NCBI RefSeq assembly: GCF_022810765.1
Contig: NZ_CP094494.1
Coordinates: 868,001-932,000, forward strand
Direction: 5' to 3'
Source: Winogradskyella sp. MH6
Lineage (GTDB): Bacteria > Bacteroidota > Bacteroidia > Flavobacteriales > Flavobacteriaceae
Length of the DNA stretch: 64,000 bases
Shown: positions 30,239-40,250 of the stretch, piece by piece
How positions within the stretch are numbered: position 1 is the stretch's first letter
Layout of the letters: every line of letters starts with the position of its first letter
Translations under genes and position numbers: made by a program
The notes under the pieces: model-generated
Told to the model about the DNA's origin: nothing
What the model saw: only the letters and a program-made list of their open reading frames with translations
Databases searched by the model: none

Positions 30239-31063
30239 ATGAACAGAATCCTCGTCCCTACCGATTTTTCGGAGCAAGCAACTAACGCTTTGAAAGTAGC
30301 TGCTATGTTGGCTAAAGAACATAATGCAGACATATATTTATTGCATATGATGGAAATTCCTATGCAACATATAGATCCTGGAGCTGTAAAAAGCGACATT
30401 CCGGAAACGTTGTTTTTTATGAAATTAGCGCACAAAAAGTTCGAAGACCTTATGGATAGCGATTTTTTAGAAGGCATTACTGTTCACGAAACCGTAAAGG
30501 CAGATATAACTTTCAACGAAATAAAAGATGCTTGTAAGGAATTTGACATAGACTTGATTGTTATGGGTTCTCATGGAGCATCTGGACTTAAGGAAATGTT
30601 TGTTGGCTCTAATGCAGAAAAGGTTGTACGATCTTCTGATGTCCCTGTACTAGTGATTAAAAATCACCATAATAGTTTTAACATTAAAAACTTTGTGTTT
30701 GCTTCTGACTTTAAAAACGACAATGAAGAAACCTATAAGCAAGCTGTAAAATTTGCCGAGTTATTTGATGCTAAAATCCATCTATTATTGGTAAATACAG
30801 CCAATAACTTTATCACCACTTACGAATCTAGAACACTTATTAATGATTTTATTTCTGGACAAACTTTTGAAAACTACACTATAAATGTACATAATGACAC
30901 AAGTGTTGAGGAAGGCATATTAAATTTCTCTGCTGAAATTGATGCTGATCTTATTGGTATAAGTACACATGGCAGACAAGGTATAGCACATTTCTTTAAT
31001 AGCAGCATTAGTGAAGATTTGGTAAATCATGCTAAACGACCTGTGATTACTTTTAAAATATAA
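30239..31063 (+). CDS. Universal stress protein, tandem UspA domains
   Basis: Cytoplasmic protein of 274 residues made of two UspA folds. The first (MNRILVPTDFSEQATNALKV to VPVLVIKNH) has the ATP-binding-type loop GSHGASGLKEMFVGSNAEKV. The second half (from NFVFASDFKNDNEETYKQAV) has a parallel STHGRQGIAHFFNSSISEDL and ends RPVITFKI. The conserved loops suggest nucleotide binding. It is a stand-alone gene, divergent from rimP and ended by the terminator shared with tRNA-Gln. Confidence 0.93.
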   Translation: MNRILVPTDFSEQATNALKVAAMLAKEHNADIYLLHMMEIPMQHIDPGAVKSDIPETLFFMKLAHKKFEDLMDSDFLEGITVHETVKADITFNEIKDACKEFDIDLIVMGSHGASGLKEMFVGSNAEKVVRSSDVPVLVIKNHHNSFNIKNFVFASDFKNDNEETYKQAVKFAELFDAKIHLLLVNTANNFITTYESRTLINDFISGQTFENYTINVHNDTSVEEGILNFSAEIDADLIGISTHGRQGIAHFFNSSISEDLVNHAKRPVITFKI

Positions 31064-31085
31064 TTGAGAACGACTATTCTGAAAA

Positions 31086-31119
31086 TAAAAAAATCCTAAT
31101 CGTTTGATTAGGATTTTTT
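31086..31119. terminator. Bidirectional terminator between usp and tRNA-Gln
   Basis: Stem AAAAAATCCTAATC / GATTAGGATTTTTT with loop GTTT, flanked by A and T runs. It lies between the convergent stress-protein gene and tRNA gene. Confidence 0.9.
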
Positions 31120-31120
31120 G

Positions 31121-31193
31121 TTGGCCTACTAGGGCTCGAACCTAGACTCTTCTGGACCAAAACCAGACGTGTTGCCAGTTACACCATAGGCCA
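31121..31193 (-). tRNA. tRNA-Gln (anticodon TTG)
   Basis: Seventy-three bases that fold as a cloverleaf: acceptor TGGCCTA / TAGGCCA, anticodon stem TCTGG / CCAGA around loop TTTTGGT (anticodon TTG, reading CAA), and T arm with GGTTCGAGCCC. The 3' CCA is not encoded. It has its own promoter just upstream. Confidence 0.95.
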
Positions 31194-31212
31194 ATCTCTT
31201 AAATTGAGGGTG

Positions 31213-31243
31213 CAAATTTAATACAAAAGTTGTCTTGGACAAA
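31213..31243 (-). promoter_or_regulatory. Promoter of tRNA-Gln
   Basis: The minus strand reads TTTG (31243-31240), 19 bases, TAAATTTG (31220-31213), a perfect consensus match. The start point would fall about 13 bases before the mature tRNA 5' end. Confidence 0.72.
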
Positions 31244-31346
31244 AAAAAAGTAAAAAAATAATTCAAATTACTTAACGTTAACTTAAAAATGTAGGCATTA
31301 CTATAATAATTAGTAAATTCGCCAGCATCATTAACCAAGGTTTTCA

Positions 31347-34300
31347 ATGACAGATTTTAACTTCAAAAAGTGGAATAACATATTAGCGTGGCTAGTATTC
31401 GCAATATCTTGTACAGTCTATGCTTTAACTGTAGAACCAACAGTAAGCTTTTGGGATGCAGGAGAATATATCTTAACATCATCTAAACTACAAGTTGGTC
31501 ACCCTCCAGGAGCACCACTGTTTCAAATGATGGGAGCCTTTTTCTCAATTTTTGCATTAGAACCTTCTCAAATAGGTATGATAATGAATTTAATGAGTGC
31601 TGTGTCTAGTGCATTCACCATTTTATTCATGTTTTGGACCATAAGCTTATTATTAGTCAAACTTGTTAAGTACAACAAAGACTCCAGCCAAGGAAAAGGT
31701 ATAGCTATTTTGGGTAGTGCGTTTGTAGGTAGTTTAGCGTTTACATTTACAGATTCTTTTTGGTTTAATGCCGTAGAAACCGAGGTATATGCTATGGCTA
31801 CACTCATCATGTCCATAATGTTCTATTTAGCCCTTCGTTGGGAACAAGACATGCACAAACCAAGAGGTAACCGTTGGTTAATACTTATTGCATTTGTAAT
31901 TGGGTTATCGTTTGGAGTTCACTTTATGGGATTATTAACCATTCCGGCTATTGGTCTTATTTACTACTTTAAGAATTACAAAACCATTACCATAAAAAAC
32001 TTCATCATAGCTAATGTTGCTTCTGCAGCAATACTATTATTTATTTTTAAATTATTACTGCCTTCAACCTTAAAGCTCTTTGGTTATCTCGAAGTGTTTT
32101 TTGTAAACTCTATTGGATTACCTTTTAATTCTGGAACTATTTTTACAGGACTTCTGGTTATTGCGCTATTCTATTTTGGGTTGAATTACACACGCAAAAA
32201 AGGCATGATTCACATCAATACGTTAGTTCTTTGTTTAATGTTCATTTTTATTGGATTCTCATCTTGGATGATGTTACCAATCCGTGCAAATGCCAATGTA
32301 ATTATTAACGAGAATGACCCTTCTGATGCTAGAGAACTATTGGCTTACTATAACTTAGAACAATATCCTGAAACACATTTATTCTACGGACCTCAGTTTA
32401 CCGAAATTTATTCAGGTGCAGATGCAGATGAGCCTTTTGTAGATGACAAAAAGAACTACGAGCGCGATGAAGCTACAGGCAAATATGTAATTATTAATGA
32501 GTGGGAGGGCACTAAACAAAACTACAATCACGAGCACGCCTCTATCTTACCAAGAATGTGGAGTAGCGAACATGCTGACAACTACATGATGTTTACAGGT
32601 TTGATAGATTTTAAAGTAAATCCTAGCCTACAAAAAAACGCCTTTAACGAAGCTTATAACGTTTTTATGGAAAGTGCTTTAGGACAAGGCCTAAATGAAA
32701 CTGAAGCTGATCAATATGCTACTGAACAAGCCAGTGCTTATTCATTACAAGAAAAGAGACGCGTAGATCAAGTGATCAACGAATTTAGGAAAGATGTTAG
32801 AAATGGTGATGTAGATTATGAAGGCTACGATAAATTTTTAAGACGCTATGGTCAACAATACCTCTCTGTTGAAAAACCTTCGTTTGGAGATAACATTGCT
32901 TACATGTTTCAATATCAATTTGGATATATGTATTGGCGTTATTTTATGTGGAATTTTACAGGACGACAAAACGACATACAAGGTAAATATGACGATTTTA
33001 ATGGTAACTGGATTTCTGGCATTAAATTTATTGATGAATTACACTTAGGTGTATCTCAAGACAATTTACCTACAGAAGTTTTAGAGAATAAAGCACGTAA
33101 CACCTATTACTTCTTACCTCTAATCCTTGGCCTTGTTGGATTTTTGTTTTTACTGTATACAGATGCAAAACGGTTTTGGGTTTTATTGGTTTTCTTTTTA
33201 ATGACAGGTTTAGCAATTCAGTTCTACACTAACATTAGACCTTTTGAACCGCGTGAACGCGATTACTCAGTGGTTGGTTCTTTCTATGTATTTGCTATCT
33301 GGATTGGATTTGGAGTTTACGCCATTTACGATCTTTTAAAATCAAGTATAAAGACAAAACTACTGGCACCTGCTGTAACTTTAGTTTGCTTAGTTATTGT
33401 TCCTGGTGTTTTAGTGGCAAACAATTGGGATGACCATGATCGCTCAGGAAAATATACTGCCAATGCTATGGCGCGCAAATATTTAGAATCTTGTGCACCT
33501 AATGCCATACTATTTACTATAGGAGATAATGATTCGTTCCCGCTTTGGTATCTGCAAGAAATTGAAGGTGTAAGAACAGACGTACGTGTGGTAAACACTA
33601 GTTTATTTCAAACAGACTGGTATATAGACCAAATGAAACGCAAGGCTTACGAAAGCGATCCTATTCCTTCACAGTTAACACATAACCAGTACAGAGGTAG
33701 CAATAGAGATGTTATTATCTATAGAGAAATCAACAGACAAATAGCGAATGACACTTTAGATATAAAAGAGTTTATGGATTTTATATCTAGCGATCAGCCT
33801 AGAACAAAATTTAAATATGTAATTGAACAACAAGGTGAAGACCCAAGGCAATATCCAAAGCATATATTAAACACAAACTATTTCCCTACAAGACATATAA
33901 GTATTCCTGTTAATAAGGAAGAAGTTATAAAAAATGGTACTGTTAAAGCTAAGGATGCTGATAAAATTGAAGACAAGATATATGCTGAAATAGAAGGAAG
34001 TTATATCTACAAAAACAGGTTATTGATGCTAGATATTATTGCCAATAATAACTGGAAACGACCAATCTATTTTACAGGAGGAGCGTTTGGTGCTGATGAT
34101 TATGTTTGGCTTAAAGATTACCTACAGCTAGATGGCATGTGCTATAAATTAGTACCGATAAAAACTCCAGTAGACAGAGCCAATCCTTATGATATGGGAC
34201 GTGTTGACCCAGACCTTATGTATAATATGGTAAAAGAATGGAATTGGGGCGGAAGCGGTGAAGACATTTATTATGATATTGAAACAAGAAGAAATGGTAT

Positions 34301-34793
34301 AACTTACAGAGGTAATTTAGCAAGATTAATAGAAGCGCTTATTAATGAAGATAAGCTAAAAGAAGCTGAAGAAATTGCAGACATTGCCATGGAGAAAATG
34401 CCTGTAGACAAATTTGGCTATCACTCACTTTTAGAACCATATATTAGTGCTTATTACGAAGTAGGTAACATTGAAAAAGGTAGAGCTCTATACAAGGATG
34501 TAGCTAAAGTGTATCAAGAAAACTTGGTGTATTATGGAGGTTTAGATGAATATGACCAAATAAGATTGATAGACGATATTTATTTAGACATACAACGCTA
34601 CAGAGCTTTGGTAGATCTTTTAGTGATATACAATGACAAAGATTTTGCTTTAGAAGAAACCAAGAAGTTTAACAGCTATCTAAGCTTATTAAAACTAATG
34701 GACTCTGACGAAGAAGAAGAACCAATAAATGATGTTGATATCAATACGATTTTAAACGACACCATAAAAGATTCTATAGTACCAGAAGAATAG
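31347..34793 (+). CDS. DUF2723 family polytopic membrane protein (GT117-type glycosyltransferase candidate)
   Basis: Very large membrane protein of 1148 residues typical of Bacteroidota. The N-terminal region has the DUF2723 signature near residues 28-55 (TVEPTVSFWDAGEYILTSSK, then VGHPPGAPLFQMMG) and many hydrophobic helices to about residue 330. A second membrane block lies near residues 590-700. The rest is soluble, with a TPR-like helical stretch near the C-terminus (AEEIADIAMEKMPVDKFGYH). The Asp/Glu pair in the first loop resembles protein O-mannosyltransferase folds, and the family is now placed among lipid-linked-sugar transferases (GT117). The substrate here is unknown. It is followed after five bases by the deacetylase gene. 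Confidence 0.88.
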   Translation: MTDFNFKKWNNILAWLVFAISCTVYALTVEPTVSFWDAGEYILTSSKLQVGHPPGAPLFQMMGAFFSIFALEPSQIGMIMNLMSAVSSAFTILFMFWTISLLLVKLVKYNKDSSQGKGIAILGSAFVGSLAFTFTDSFWFNAVETEVYAMATLIMSIMFYLALRWEQDMHKPRGNRWLILIAFVIGLSFGVHFMGLLTIPAIGLIYYFKNYKTITIKNFIIANVASAAILLFIFKLLLPSTLKLFGYLEVFFVNSIGLPFNSGTIFTGLLVIALFYFGLNYTRKKGMIHINTLVLCLMFIFIGFSSWMMLPIRANANVIINENDPSDARELLAYYNLEQYPETHLFYGPQFTEIYSGADADEPFVDDKKNYERDEATGKYVIINEWEGTKQNYNHEHASILPRMWSSEHADNYMMFTGLIDFKVNPSLQKNAFNEAYNVFMESALGQGLNETEADQYATEQASAYSLQEKRRVDQVINEFRKDVRNGDVDYEGYDKFLRRYGQQYLSVEKPSFGDNIAYMFQYQFGYMYWRYFMWNFTGRQNDIQGKYDDFNGNWISGIKFIDELHLGVSQDNLPTEVLENKARNTYYFLPLILGLVGFLFLLYTDAKRFWVLLVFFLMTGLAIQFYTNIRPFEPRERDYSVVGSFYVFAIWIGFGVYAIYDLLKSSIKTKLLAPAVTLVCLVIVPGVLVANNWDDHDRSGKYTANAMARKYLESCAPNAILFTIGDNDSFPLWYLQEIEGVRTDVRVVNTSLFQTDWYIDQMKRKAYESDPIPSQLTHNQYRGSNRDVIIYREINRQIANDTLDIKEFMDFISSDQPRTKFKYVIEQQGEDPRQYPKHILNTNYFPTRHISIPVNKEEVIKNGTVKAKDADKIEDKIYAEIEGSYIYKNRLLMLDIIANNNWKRPIYFTGGAFGADDYVWLKDYLQLDGMCYKLVPIKTPVDRANPYDMGRVDPDLMYNMVKEWNWGGSGEDIYYDIETRRNGITYRGNLARLIEALINEDKLKEAEEIADIAMEKMPVDKFGYHSLLEPYISAYYEVGNIEKGRALYKDVAKVYQENLVYYGGLDEYDQIRLIDDIYLDIQRYRALVDLLVIYNDKDFALEETKKFNSYLSLLKLMDSDEEEEPINDVDINTILNDTIKDSIVPEE

Positions 34794-34798
34794 AACAA

Positions 34799-35464
34799 AT
34801 GAAGATTATTCCTGCTAAGACACCTGGATTTGTAAAAAGCTTATTTCCAAAATTTGTCTGGAATATCAACACCACAAAAAAAGAGCTTTATCTAACTTTT
34901 GATGATGGTCCAACACCAGAAATAACTGAGTGGGTACTTCAAACTTTAAAAGCATATAATGCTAAAGCAACATTTTTTTGTATTGGTAAGAATATTGAAT
35001 CGCATGCAGAACTTTTTCAAGCTATTTTAAATGATGGTCATAGTATTGGTAATCATACTTACAATCATCTCAAAGGCTGGAAACACAACACCAAGGACTA
35101 CATTGAGGATGTTGAACGTACTCAGCATTTAATAAATTCAAAAATCGAAAATCGTAATTTGGTAATAGAAAATCTCTTTAGACCTCCTTACGGCAAATTT
35201 AAAAGTAAGCAGAGCACTAAATTGCAAAAACTAGGGCATAAGATTATTATGTGGGATGTACTTTCTTATGATTGGGACAAATCGGTAAGTGAAGAGGCGT
35301 GTTTAAATAATATTATTACAGTAGCAGACAGAGGTAGCATCATAGTCTTTCACGACAGTATAAAAGCTTCTCGAAATTTAAAATATGCCTTACCTAAGGT
35401 CTTGGAATTTTATAGCAAAAAAGGGTACGTATTTAAAGCACTAACTAAAGATAATCTTGAATAA
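34799..35464 (+). CDS. Polysaccharide deacetylase family protein (NodB domain)
   Basis: Carbohydrate esterase family 4 type protein of 221 residues. The motifs are intact: TFDDGPTPE (residues 33-41, catalytic base and metal Asp), GNHTYNH (84-90, metal histidines), FRPPYGKFKS, and IVFHDS near the C-terminus. No signal peptide is visible, so it is cytoplasmic or exported by an unrecognised route. The likely reaction is removal of N-acetyl groups from a GlcNAc-type sugar, but the substrate is unknown. It lies five bases after the DUF2723 gene. Its 3' end overlaps the convergent thioredoxin-like gene by 20 bases. Confidence 0.9.
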   Translation: MKIIPAKTPGFVKSLFPKFVWNINTTKKELYLTFDDGPTPEITEWVLQTLKAYNAKATFFCIGKNIESHAELFQAILNDGHSIGNHTYNHLKGWKHNTKDYIEDVERTQHLINSKIENRNLVIENLFRPPYGKFKSKQSTKLQKLGHKIIMWDVLSYDWDKSVSEEACLNNIITVADRGSIIVFHDSIKASRNLKYALPKVLEFYSKKGYVFKALTKDNLE

Positions 35465-35741
35465 TATCTATTAAAGTATCAGCATCTTGCTCGCCGCTAT
35501 GGCGCCATTTCATTTCGCCATTTTTGTAGATTATCAATGTAGGCAAACCTTTTACTCGCAATGCTTCTGCTAGTTCTTTGTTTTTATCTACATCTATTTT
35601 AATGACTTTAGCTTTATCACCTAAAGCTGCCGCAACATCTCTAAGAATAGGATGCATTGCAACAGATTGGTCATTCCATTCTGTATAGAAGTCTAATAGC
35701 ACCGGAATATCGACATCTATTAATTCCCCAAATTTTGACAT
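35445..35741 (-). CDS. Thioredoxin-fold protein lacking the CxxC active site
   Basis: Ninety-eight residues with the full thioredoxin layout: LLDFYTEW, helix AMHPILRDVAAALGDKAK, VIKIDVDKNKELAEAL, the cis-proline loop VKGLPTLIIYKNG, and a final helix. The usual WCGPC is WNDQS (residues 22-26), so both redox cysteines are gone (Asn23, Ser26) and there is no cysteine at all in the protein. It cannot be a disulfide reductase and may act as a chaperone or binding partner. From memory, close relatives with the same loss are widespread in Flavobacteriaceae, which would make it a conserved, functional variant. Confidence 0.85.
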   Translation of the reverse strand: MSKFGELIDVDIPVLLDFYTEWNDQSVAMHPILRDVAAALGDKAKVIKIDVDKNKELAEALRVKGLPTLIIYKNGEMKWRHSGEQDADTLIDIIQDYL

Positions 35742-35770
35742 ATGTTGTGGTTTTAGTCAAACGAGTTATA

Positions 35771-35778
35771 CAAACCTA
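35771..35778 (-). promoter_or_regulatory. -7 box upstream of the thioredoxin-like gene
   Basis: TAGGTTTG on the minus strand fits TAnnTTTG, 29 bases before the ATG. A TTTTG lies upstream at a short spacing of about 15. Confidence 0.35.
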
Positions 35779-35848
35779 CATAAAAATTTTACTCAAAACA
35801 CATAGTAAGTTCGTAATGAACCATATAAAAATAAGCAATTGTTAGCAA

Positions 35849-37072
35849 TTATGCTTCTTTTACTCCTTTTTTGAGTTCTATTACAGTAATCTCTGGCCAT
35901 ATACCAACTCTTCCAGGATACGCCAAAAAGCCGAAACCTCTGTTAACGTTAATGTATTGCCCTAAAGTTTCATAAATACCAGCCCATTGATTGTATCGCC
36001 ATTTTGCTGGACTCCATTTTATCCATCCAGGTATTTCAATACCAAATTGCATACCATGTGTATGGCCGCTTAACGTTAGATGGTAGTGATAATCGTCATT
36101 AACAACCTCAGCGTCCCAATGACTAGGATCGTGTGTCATTAAAATTTTAAAATCATCTGAATTTATTTGAGAGGACGCCTTTTTTAAATCACCTTTCTGT
36201 TTAAAACCTTTACCCCAATTCTCTACTCCAACAATAGCTATTTTTTCTCCATTCTTTTCTAGATAACGATGTTCATTAAGCAAAAGATCAAAACCTATTT
36301 CTTTCTGAATGGACTTTAAATCTTCAAGGTTCTGCACTTTTTCTGAAGCAGAATTCCAATCTACATAATCACCATAATCATGATTTCCAAGTACAGAAAA
36401 CTTACCGTCTTTAGCATTAAGACGACTGAATGTATCTTTCCATGGTAGCATTTCGGTAGCTTTATTATTAACCATGTCGCCAGTAAATAATATTACGTCA
36501 GATTGCTGCTCATTTACCAAATCAACCGCGTATTCTATCTTTTCTTTATTATCAAAACTACCAGAATGTATATCGCTTATCTGCGTTATTCGGTAACCAT
36601 CAAAAGCATCTGGTAAGTCTTCAAAATGCAAAGTATAATTCAACACTCTAAAATTGTACTTCCCTTTATACATTCCGTATAAAAGTGAAGCAAACGGAAT
36701 AGCAGCCAAGCCTAAAGCTATCTGACTGATAAACTTACGACGACTTGGTACGTGTAAATCATTTTTAGCTATAAACCTATCGTAAAGCCCATAAAACCCT
36801 CTAATAATATCTTCACCTAAAAGAATAGGCACTAAAACCAAATTAACCGACATAAAAGTTAAAAGAAAACCAAAAGCATAACTCTTAGCAGGACTTAAAA
36901 CACGTCCTTCACCAGCTACTGTAAACTGAATAATAAAATTACCCACTACAATTACTGCAATACCCAAAAAAAGATAATGAATCCAGCTTTGCTTAGTTAA
37001 GGTCTTTATAGCTTGAAAACCGTAAGCTGTAAGCAAAACATATACTATTATAAAAATAATCCATCTTGTCAT
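35849..37072 (-). CDS. Membrane-anchored calcineurin-like metallophosphoesterase
   Basis: 407 residues: about four N-terminal hydrophobic helices (first IIFIIVYVLLTAYGFQAI), then a catalytic domain with the dimetal motifs QISDIHSG, FTGDMVNN, LGNHDYGDY and SGHTHGMQFG. This is the YaeI-type arrangement seen in UDP-diacylglucosamine or phospholipid phosphoesterases, but the substrate is not known. It lies 29 bases after the beta-mannosidase and may be the last gene of that operon by readthrough only. Confidence 0.9.
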   Translation of the reverse strand: MTRWIIFIIVYVLLTAYGFQAIKTLTKQSWIHYLFLGIAVIVVGNFIIQFTVAGEGRVLSPAKSYAFGFLLTFMSVNLVLVPILLGEDIIRGFYGLYDRFIAKNDLHVPSRRKFISQIALGLAAIPFASLLYGMYKGKYNFRVLNYTLHFEDLPDAFDGYRITQISDIHSGSFDNKEKIEYAVDLVNEQQSDVILFTGDMVNNKATEMLPWKDTFSRLNAKDGKFSVLGNHDYGDYVDWNSASEKVQNLEDLKSIQKEIGFDLLLNEHRYLEKNGEKIAIVGVENWGKGFKQKGDLKKASSQINSDDFKILMTHDPSHWDAEVVNDDYHYHLTLSGHTHGMQFGIEIPGWIKWSPAKWRYNQWAGIYETLGQYINVNRGFGFLAYPGRVGIWPEITVIELKKGVKEA

Positions 37073-37101
37073 AAAGCAAATTTAAGCATAAGCCATTTTA
37101 G

Positions 37102-39570
37102 TTATCTTATGAAAGTGTTAAAGGTTTTGATTTGCAGGTCATCAAAAGTTTGAGCCTCAGTATGAAATTGAACGATTATTATTTGGTTTGGCAGCAAATC
37201 GAAGAAATTATCAGAAAAATGACCTTTAGAACCTGAAGACAAGAACACATCTTTTTGTAACGTTGATGATAAGAGTTCTACAGCAAAACCATCATTAGTT
37301 TTAGTGATTTTTTGTTGAATTTCGGCTTGTTGTAATTTTAAATCTTTTGGTTTTACAAAGTAGAAAAGTGATGATTCATCATTGAAAGTTGAAACTAAAA
37401 TAGTCTCGTCTTTATTGAAATCTAATTTTTTTAAATCTAACTGAAATTTTACTTCACTTGAAAGTGGCTCGACCGATATTTGCTCTTCATTAGACCAAAT
37501 AATTTCCCCTGAAAAATTCATCAACTTTAAAGTCAACTGACCAGTTATCTCATCTAATTTATCATTAACAATCCATGTTTTTAAAATATCATTTTCAACT
37601 TTTGAAGAGACTAAAACATCCTCAAAACTTCTTTTAGCCTTATAATGTAAGGCTTTCCAATTCCCAAAATAATCGATACTACTCCAAGAAACTGCAGGCC
37701 AGCAATCATTGAGTTGCCAATACAACGAGCCCATAGTATAGGGTTTTGCTCTTCTTTGTGCTTCAATACCTTTAGTGATGCCATAAGCTTGTAACAACTG
37801 ACTCATATACACATAATCCTCTGCTGAATCAGGCTCAGGAAAATCGCACTGCATATAAGTTTCTATAATTTGAAATCCTTTGGAATGTTTTTGATGATTT
37901 TTAAAACCTTCGGAAGTAATATCTATACTATCCTTTTGATTTATAAATTGAATAACCTCATAACTCGGAAACGATTGAAAACCGAATTCACTCATAAAAC
38001 GTGGTACATTCTCTTCCAAATGCTCAAAAGGATAACCATCGTGCCAAATCCACCAATCGTGTGCATCGCCTTCTGACTTGTATAAAGGATTGCCTCTTCC
38101 GTATTTTGGCGACGTTTGCCAGTATGGTGTATCTGTAAATTTATTTACCGTTTTTGGCAATATGGAATCGAAAACCTTTAAATAGTTGTTCCATATTTCT
38201 TCTTTCTCTTCTTCATTTCTATCAGCTTGCCAGCCCCAACGATTCCAACCTTCAGAGCTTTCATTATTACCACACCAAAGCGCAATAGATGGATGACTTC
38301 GTAGTCTTTTTAAATTCTGCTCAGCTTCTTTAGCAACATTATCTAAAAACTCAGTATCTCCAGGATACATTGCGCAGGCAAACATAAAATCTTGCCAAAC
38401 CAAAATACCTTTTTCATCGCACAGATCATAGAACTTATCGTCCTCATAAATGCCACCACCCCAAACTCTAAGCATATTCATATTGGCATCTACAACATCA
38501 TTTAAGAGTTTTTCATAATCTTCATGTTTTACTTCATTCTGAAAACTATGCTGCGGAATATAATTAGCTCCTTTGGCATAAACAGGAACTCCATTGACTT
38601 TAAAATAAAAGGATTCTCCAATGCTATCTTTTTCAGTAATTAATTCAACAGTTCTCAAACCTTTTTTTACTGAAATACTATCTAGGATTTTTCTACCATC
38701 TTTTACCACAACTTTGATATCGTATAAGTATGGTTCACCTAGATTATGTGGCCACCAGAGTTTTGGGTTTTTAATTTGAAATGAGACAAGACCTGTCATA
38801 TCTGAAGGCAACCTTTCATACGATTGATTAAGATTACCGTTCACATAAACTTCATAAGAATACTCAGTTGAAGGGTAATCTTCAAGCGAAATATTTAAAT
38901 CAGCTAAGGAATCATTGAGCTGCTTCTGAACAACATATGTATTCTCCTTTTTTAGATAAACTTCATTCCAAGCCACTAACTTTATCGGTCTCCAAATGCC
39001 ACTTGTATTCAATTTTGGTCCCCAATCCCAACCGTACTGAAATTGTGCTTTTCTGGTAAAAACACGCTCGCCTTCTGGTAGTTCATACGATAATTTTTCC
39101 TTTGCTTGTGCCTCGTATTTAGAGGTGCTTTCAAAAACTAATCGCAATTCATTCTCTAGTTTTATAAGTGGTTTTACATCTACCTCCCATTTTCTGAATG
39201 CGTTGTTGGCTTTTAAAATTAAGCTGTCATTTAAATAGACCGAAGCATACGTATCTAAGCCATCAAAATTGAGCTCAAAATGTTTCTTTTCGAGCAAGTC
39301 TTCACTTAATGAAAAAGTAGTTTTGTACTCCCAATCGGCTTCTGAAACCCATTGTACTTTTTCTTCATTATTACCAATAAATGGATCTTCGATAAGCTGA
39401 TTATGCAGTAAATCAGAAAACACATTTCCTGGAACCGTAGCCGAATGCCACACAGTATCCGAAACTTTTTTGAACTGCCAATTCTTATTGAGATTTATCG
39501 TCGTTGGTAAATCGTGCTTTGGTTGACAGCTAAAACAGCCAACTATTAACAACAGTAGGCTATATCTCAT
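37102..39570 (-). CDS. Beta-mannosidase, GH2, lipoprotein
   Basis: Releases terminal beta-linked mannose, such as the core Man-beta-1,4-GlcNAc of N-glycans. 822 residues. The signal ends in a lipobox (LLLLIVGC, residues 5-12), so it is anchored on a membrane, probably facing the periplasm. The GH2 sugar-binding domain contains WEYKTTFSL and ELNFDGLDTYASVYLN. The catalytic barrel carries LRVWGGGIYEDDKFYDLCDE, the acid/base glutamate in LWCGNNESSEGW (about 434) and the nucleophile in FMSEFGFQSFP (about 527). The start overlaps the cutC 3' end by 11 bases, so the two are coupled. Confidence 0.93.
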   Translation of the reverse strand: MRYSLLLLIVGCFSCQPKHDLPTTINLNKNWQFKKVSDTVWHSATVPGNVFSDLLHNQLIEDPFIGNNEEKVQWVSEADWEYKTTFSLSEDLLEKKHFELNFDGLDTYASVYLNDSLILKANNAFRKWEVDVKPLIKLENELRLVFESTSKYEAQAKEKLSYELPEGERVFTRKAQFQYGWDWGPKLNTSGIWRPIKLVAWNEVYLKKENTYVVQKQLNDSLADLNISLEDYPSTEYSYEVYVNGNLNQSYERLPSDMTGLVSFQIKNPKLWWPHNLGEPYLYDIKVVVKDGRKILDSISVKKGLRTVELITEKDSIGESFYFKVNGVPVYAKGANYIPQHSFQNEVKHEDYEKLLNDVVDANMNMLRVWGGGIYEDDKFYDLCDEKGILVWQDFMFACAMYPGDTEFLDNVAKEAEQNLKRLRSHPSIALWCGNNESSEGWNRWGWQADRNEEEKEEIWNNYLKVFDSILPKTVNKFTDTPYWQTSPKYGRGNPLYKSEGDAHDWWIWHDGYPFEHLEENVPRFMSEFGFQSFPSYEVIQFINQKDSIDITSEGFKNHQKHSKGFQIIETYMQCDFPEPDSAEDYVYMSQLLQAYGITKGIEAQRRAKPYTMGSLYWQLNDCWPAVSWSSIDYFGNWKALHYKAKRSFEDVLVSSKVENDILKTWIVNDKLDEITGQLTLKLMNFSGEIIWSNEEQISVEPLSSEVKFQLDLKKLDFNKDETILVSTFNDESSLFYFVKPKDLKLQQAEIQQKITKTNDGFAVELLSSTLQKDVFLSSGSKGHFSDNFFDLLPNQIIIVQFHTEAQTFDDLQIKTFNTFIR

Positions 39571-40249
39571 CTAAAATGGCTTTTATTTTCATTGGGTCTG
39601 AAAAAGTTATTGGCACAGAAAACATACCATCATCCTCTTTCTTTGTTGAAGATGCCGAAGCGTGAATTTCAGTTAAGCCTGCTTCTTTAAACAAGTTTAC
39701 ATTTTTTGAAGTGATTCCTCCTCCTGCTAAAATTGTGATCCTATTTTCGGCTAAAACATTCAATTCTTTTAAAAGCTCTAAACCTTCTTCTGCGGTTGCT
39801 TTTTGGCCTGAAGTCAACACACGATTAGCACTAAGTTCTATAAGTTGCAATAAGGCTTCTTTAGGGTTTTTAACCTCATCAAAAGCACGATGGAATGTAA
39901 ATGACAAAGGTTTGGCAAGGTCTATTAAAATTTTTGTTCGTTCTTCATCTAATGTATTATCAGGTTTTAAAACACCTGAAACAATGCCTTTACATCCTAA
40001 ATCCTTGCAAAGCCGAATATCAGTTTTCATGATTTGAAATTCATCATCAGAATACACAAAATTGCCACTTCGAGGACGTATCATTACAAAAACCGGAACA
40101 TCTAATTCCTCAATCACTTTTTTTAACAAACCGAAAGATGAAGTTATGCCACCAACCGAAAGTTCTTGACACAATTCTATACGATGTGCACCTGCCTCTT
40201 GGGCATTTTTTGCGGATTGATATGAGTTGGCGCAGATTTCTAGTTTCAT
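39560..40249 (-). CDS. cutC: CutC family TIM-barrel protein
   Basis: 229 residues, starting MKLEICANSYQSAKNAQEAG and containing HRIELCQELSVGGITSSFG, VFVMIRPRSGNFVYSDDE and ILAGGGITSKNV, which are CutC signatures. The family was named for copper homeostasis in E. coli, a role that has been questioned. Here the gene is locked between two glycosidase genes (one base after GH20, 11-base overlap with GH2). This suggests a sugar-related function in this lineage. The function is inference; the family assignment is firm. Confidence 0.93.
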   Translation of the reverse strand: MKLEICANSYQSAKNAQEAGAHRIELCQELSVGGITSSFGLLKKVIEELDVPVFVMIRPRSGNFVYSDDEFQIMKTDIRLCKDLGCKGIVSGVLKPDNTLDEERTKILIDLAKPLSFTFHRAFDEVKNPKEALLQLIELSANRVLTSGQKATAEEGLELLKELNVLAENRITILAGGGITSKNVNLFKEAGLTEIHASASSTKKEDDGMFSVPITFSDPMKIKAILDEI

Positions 40250-40250
40250 A

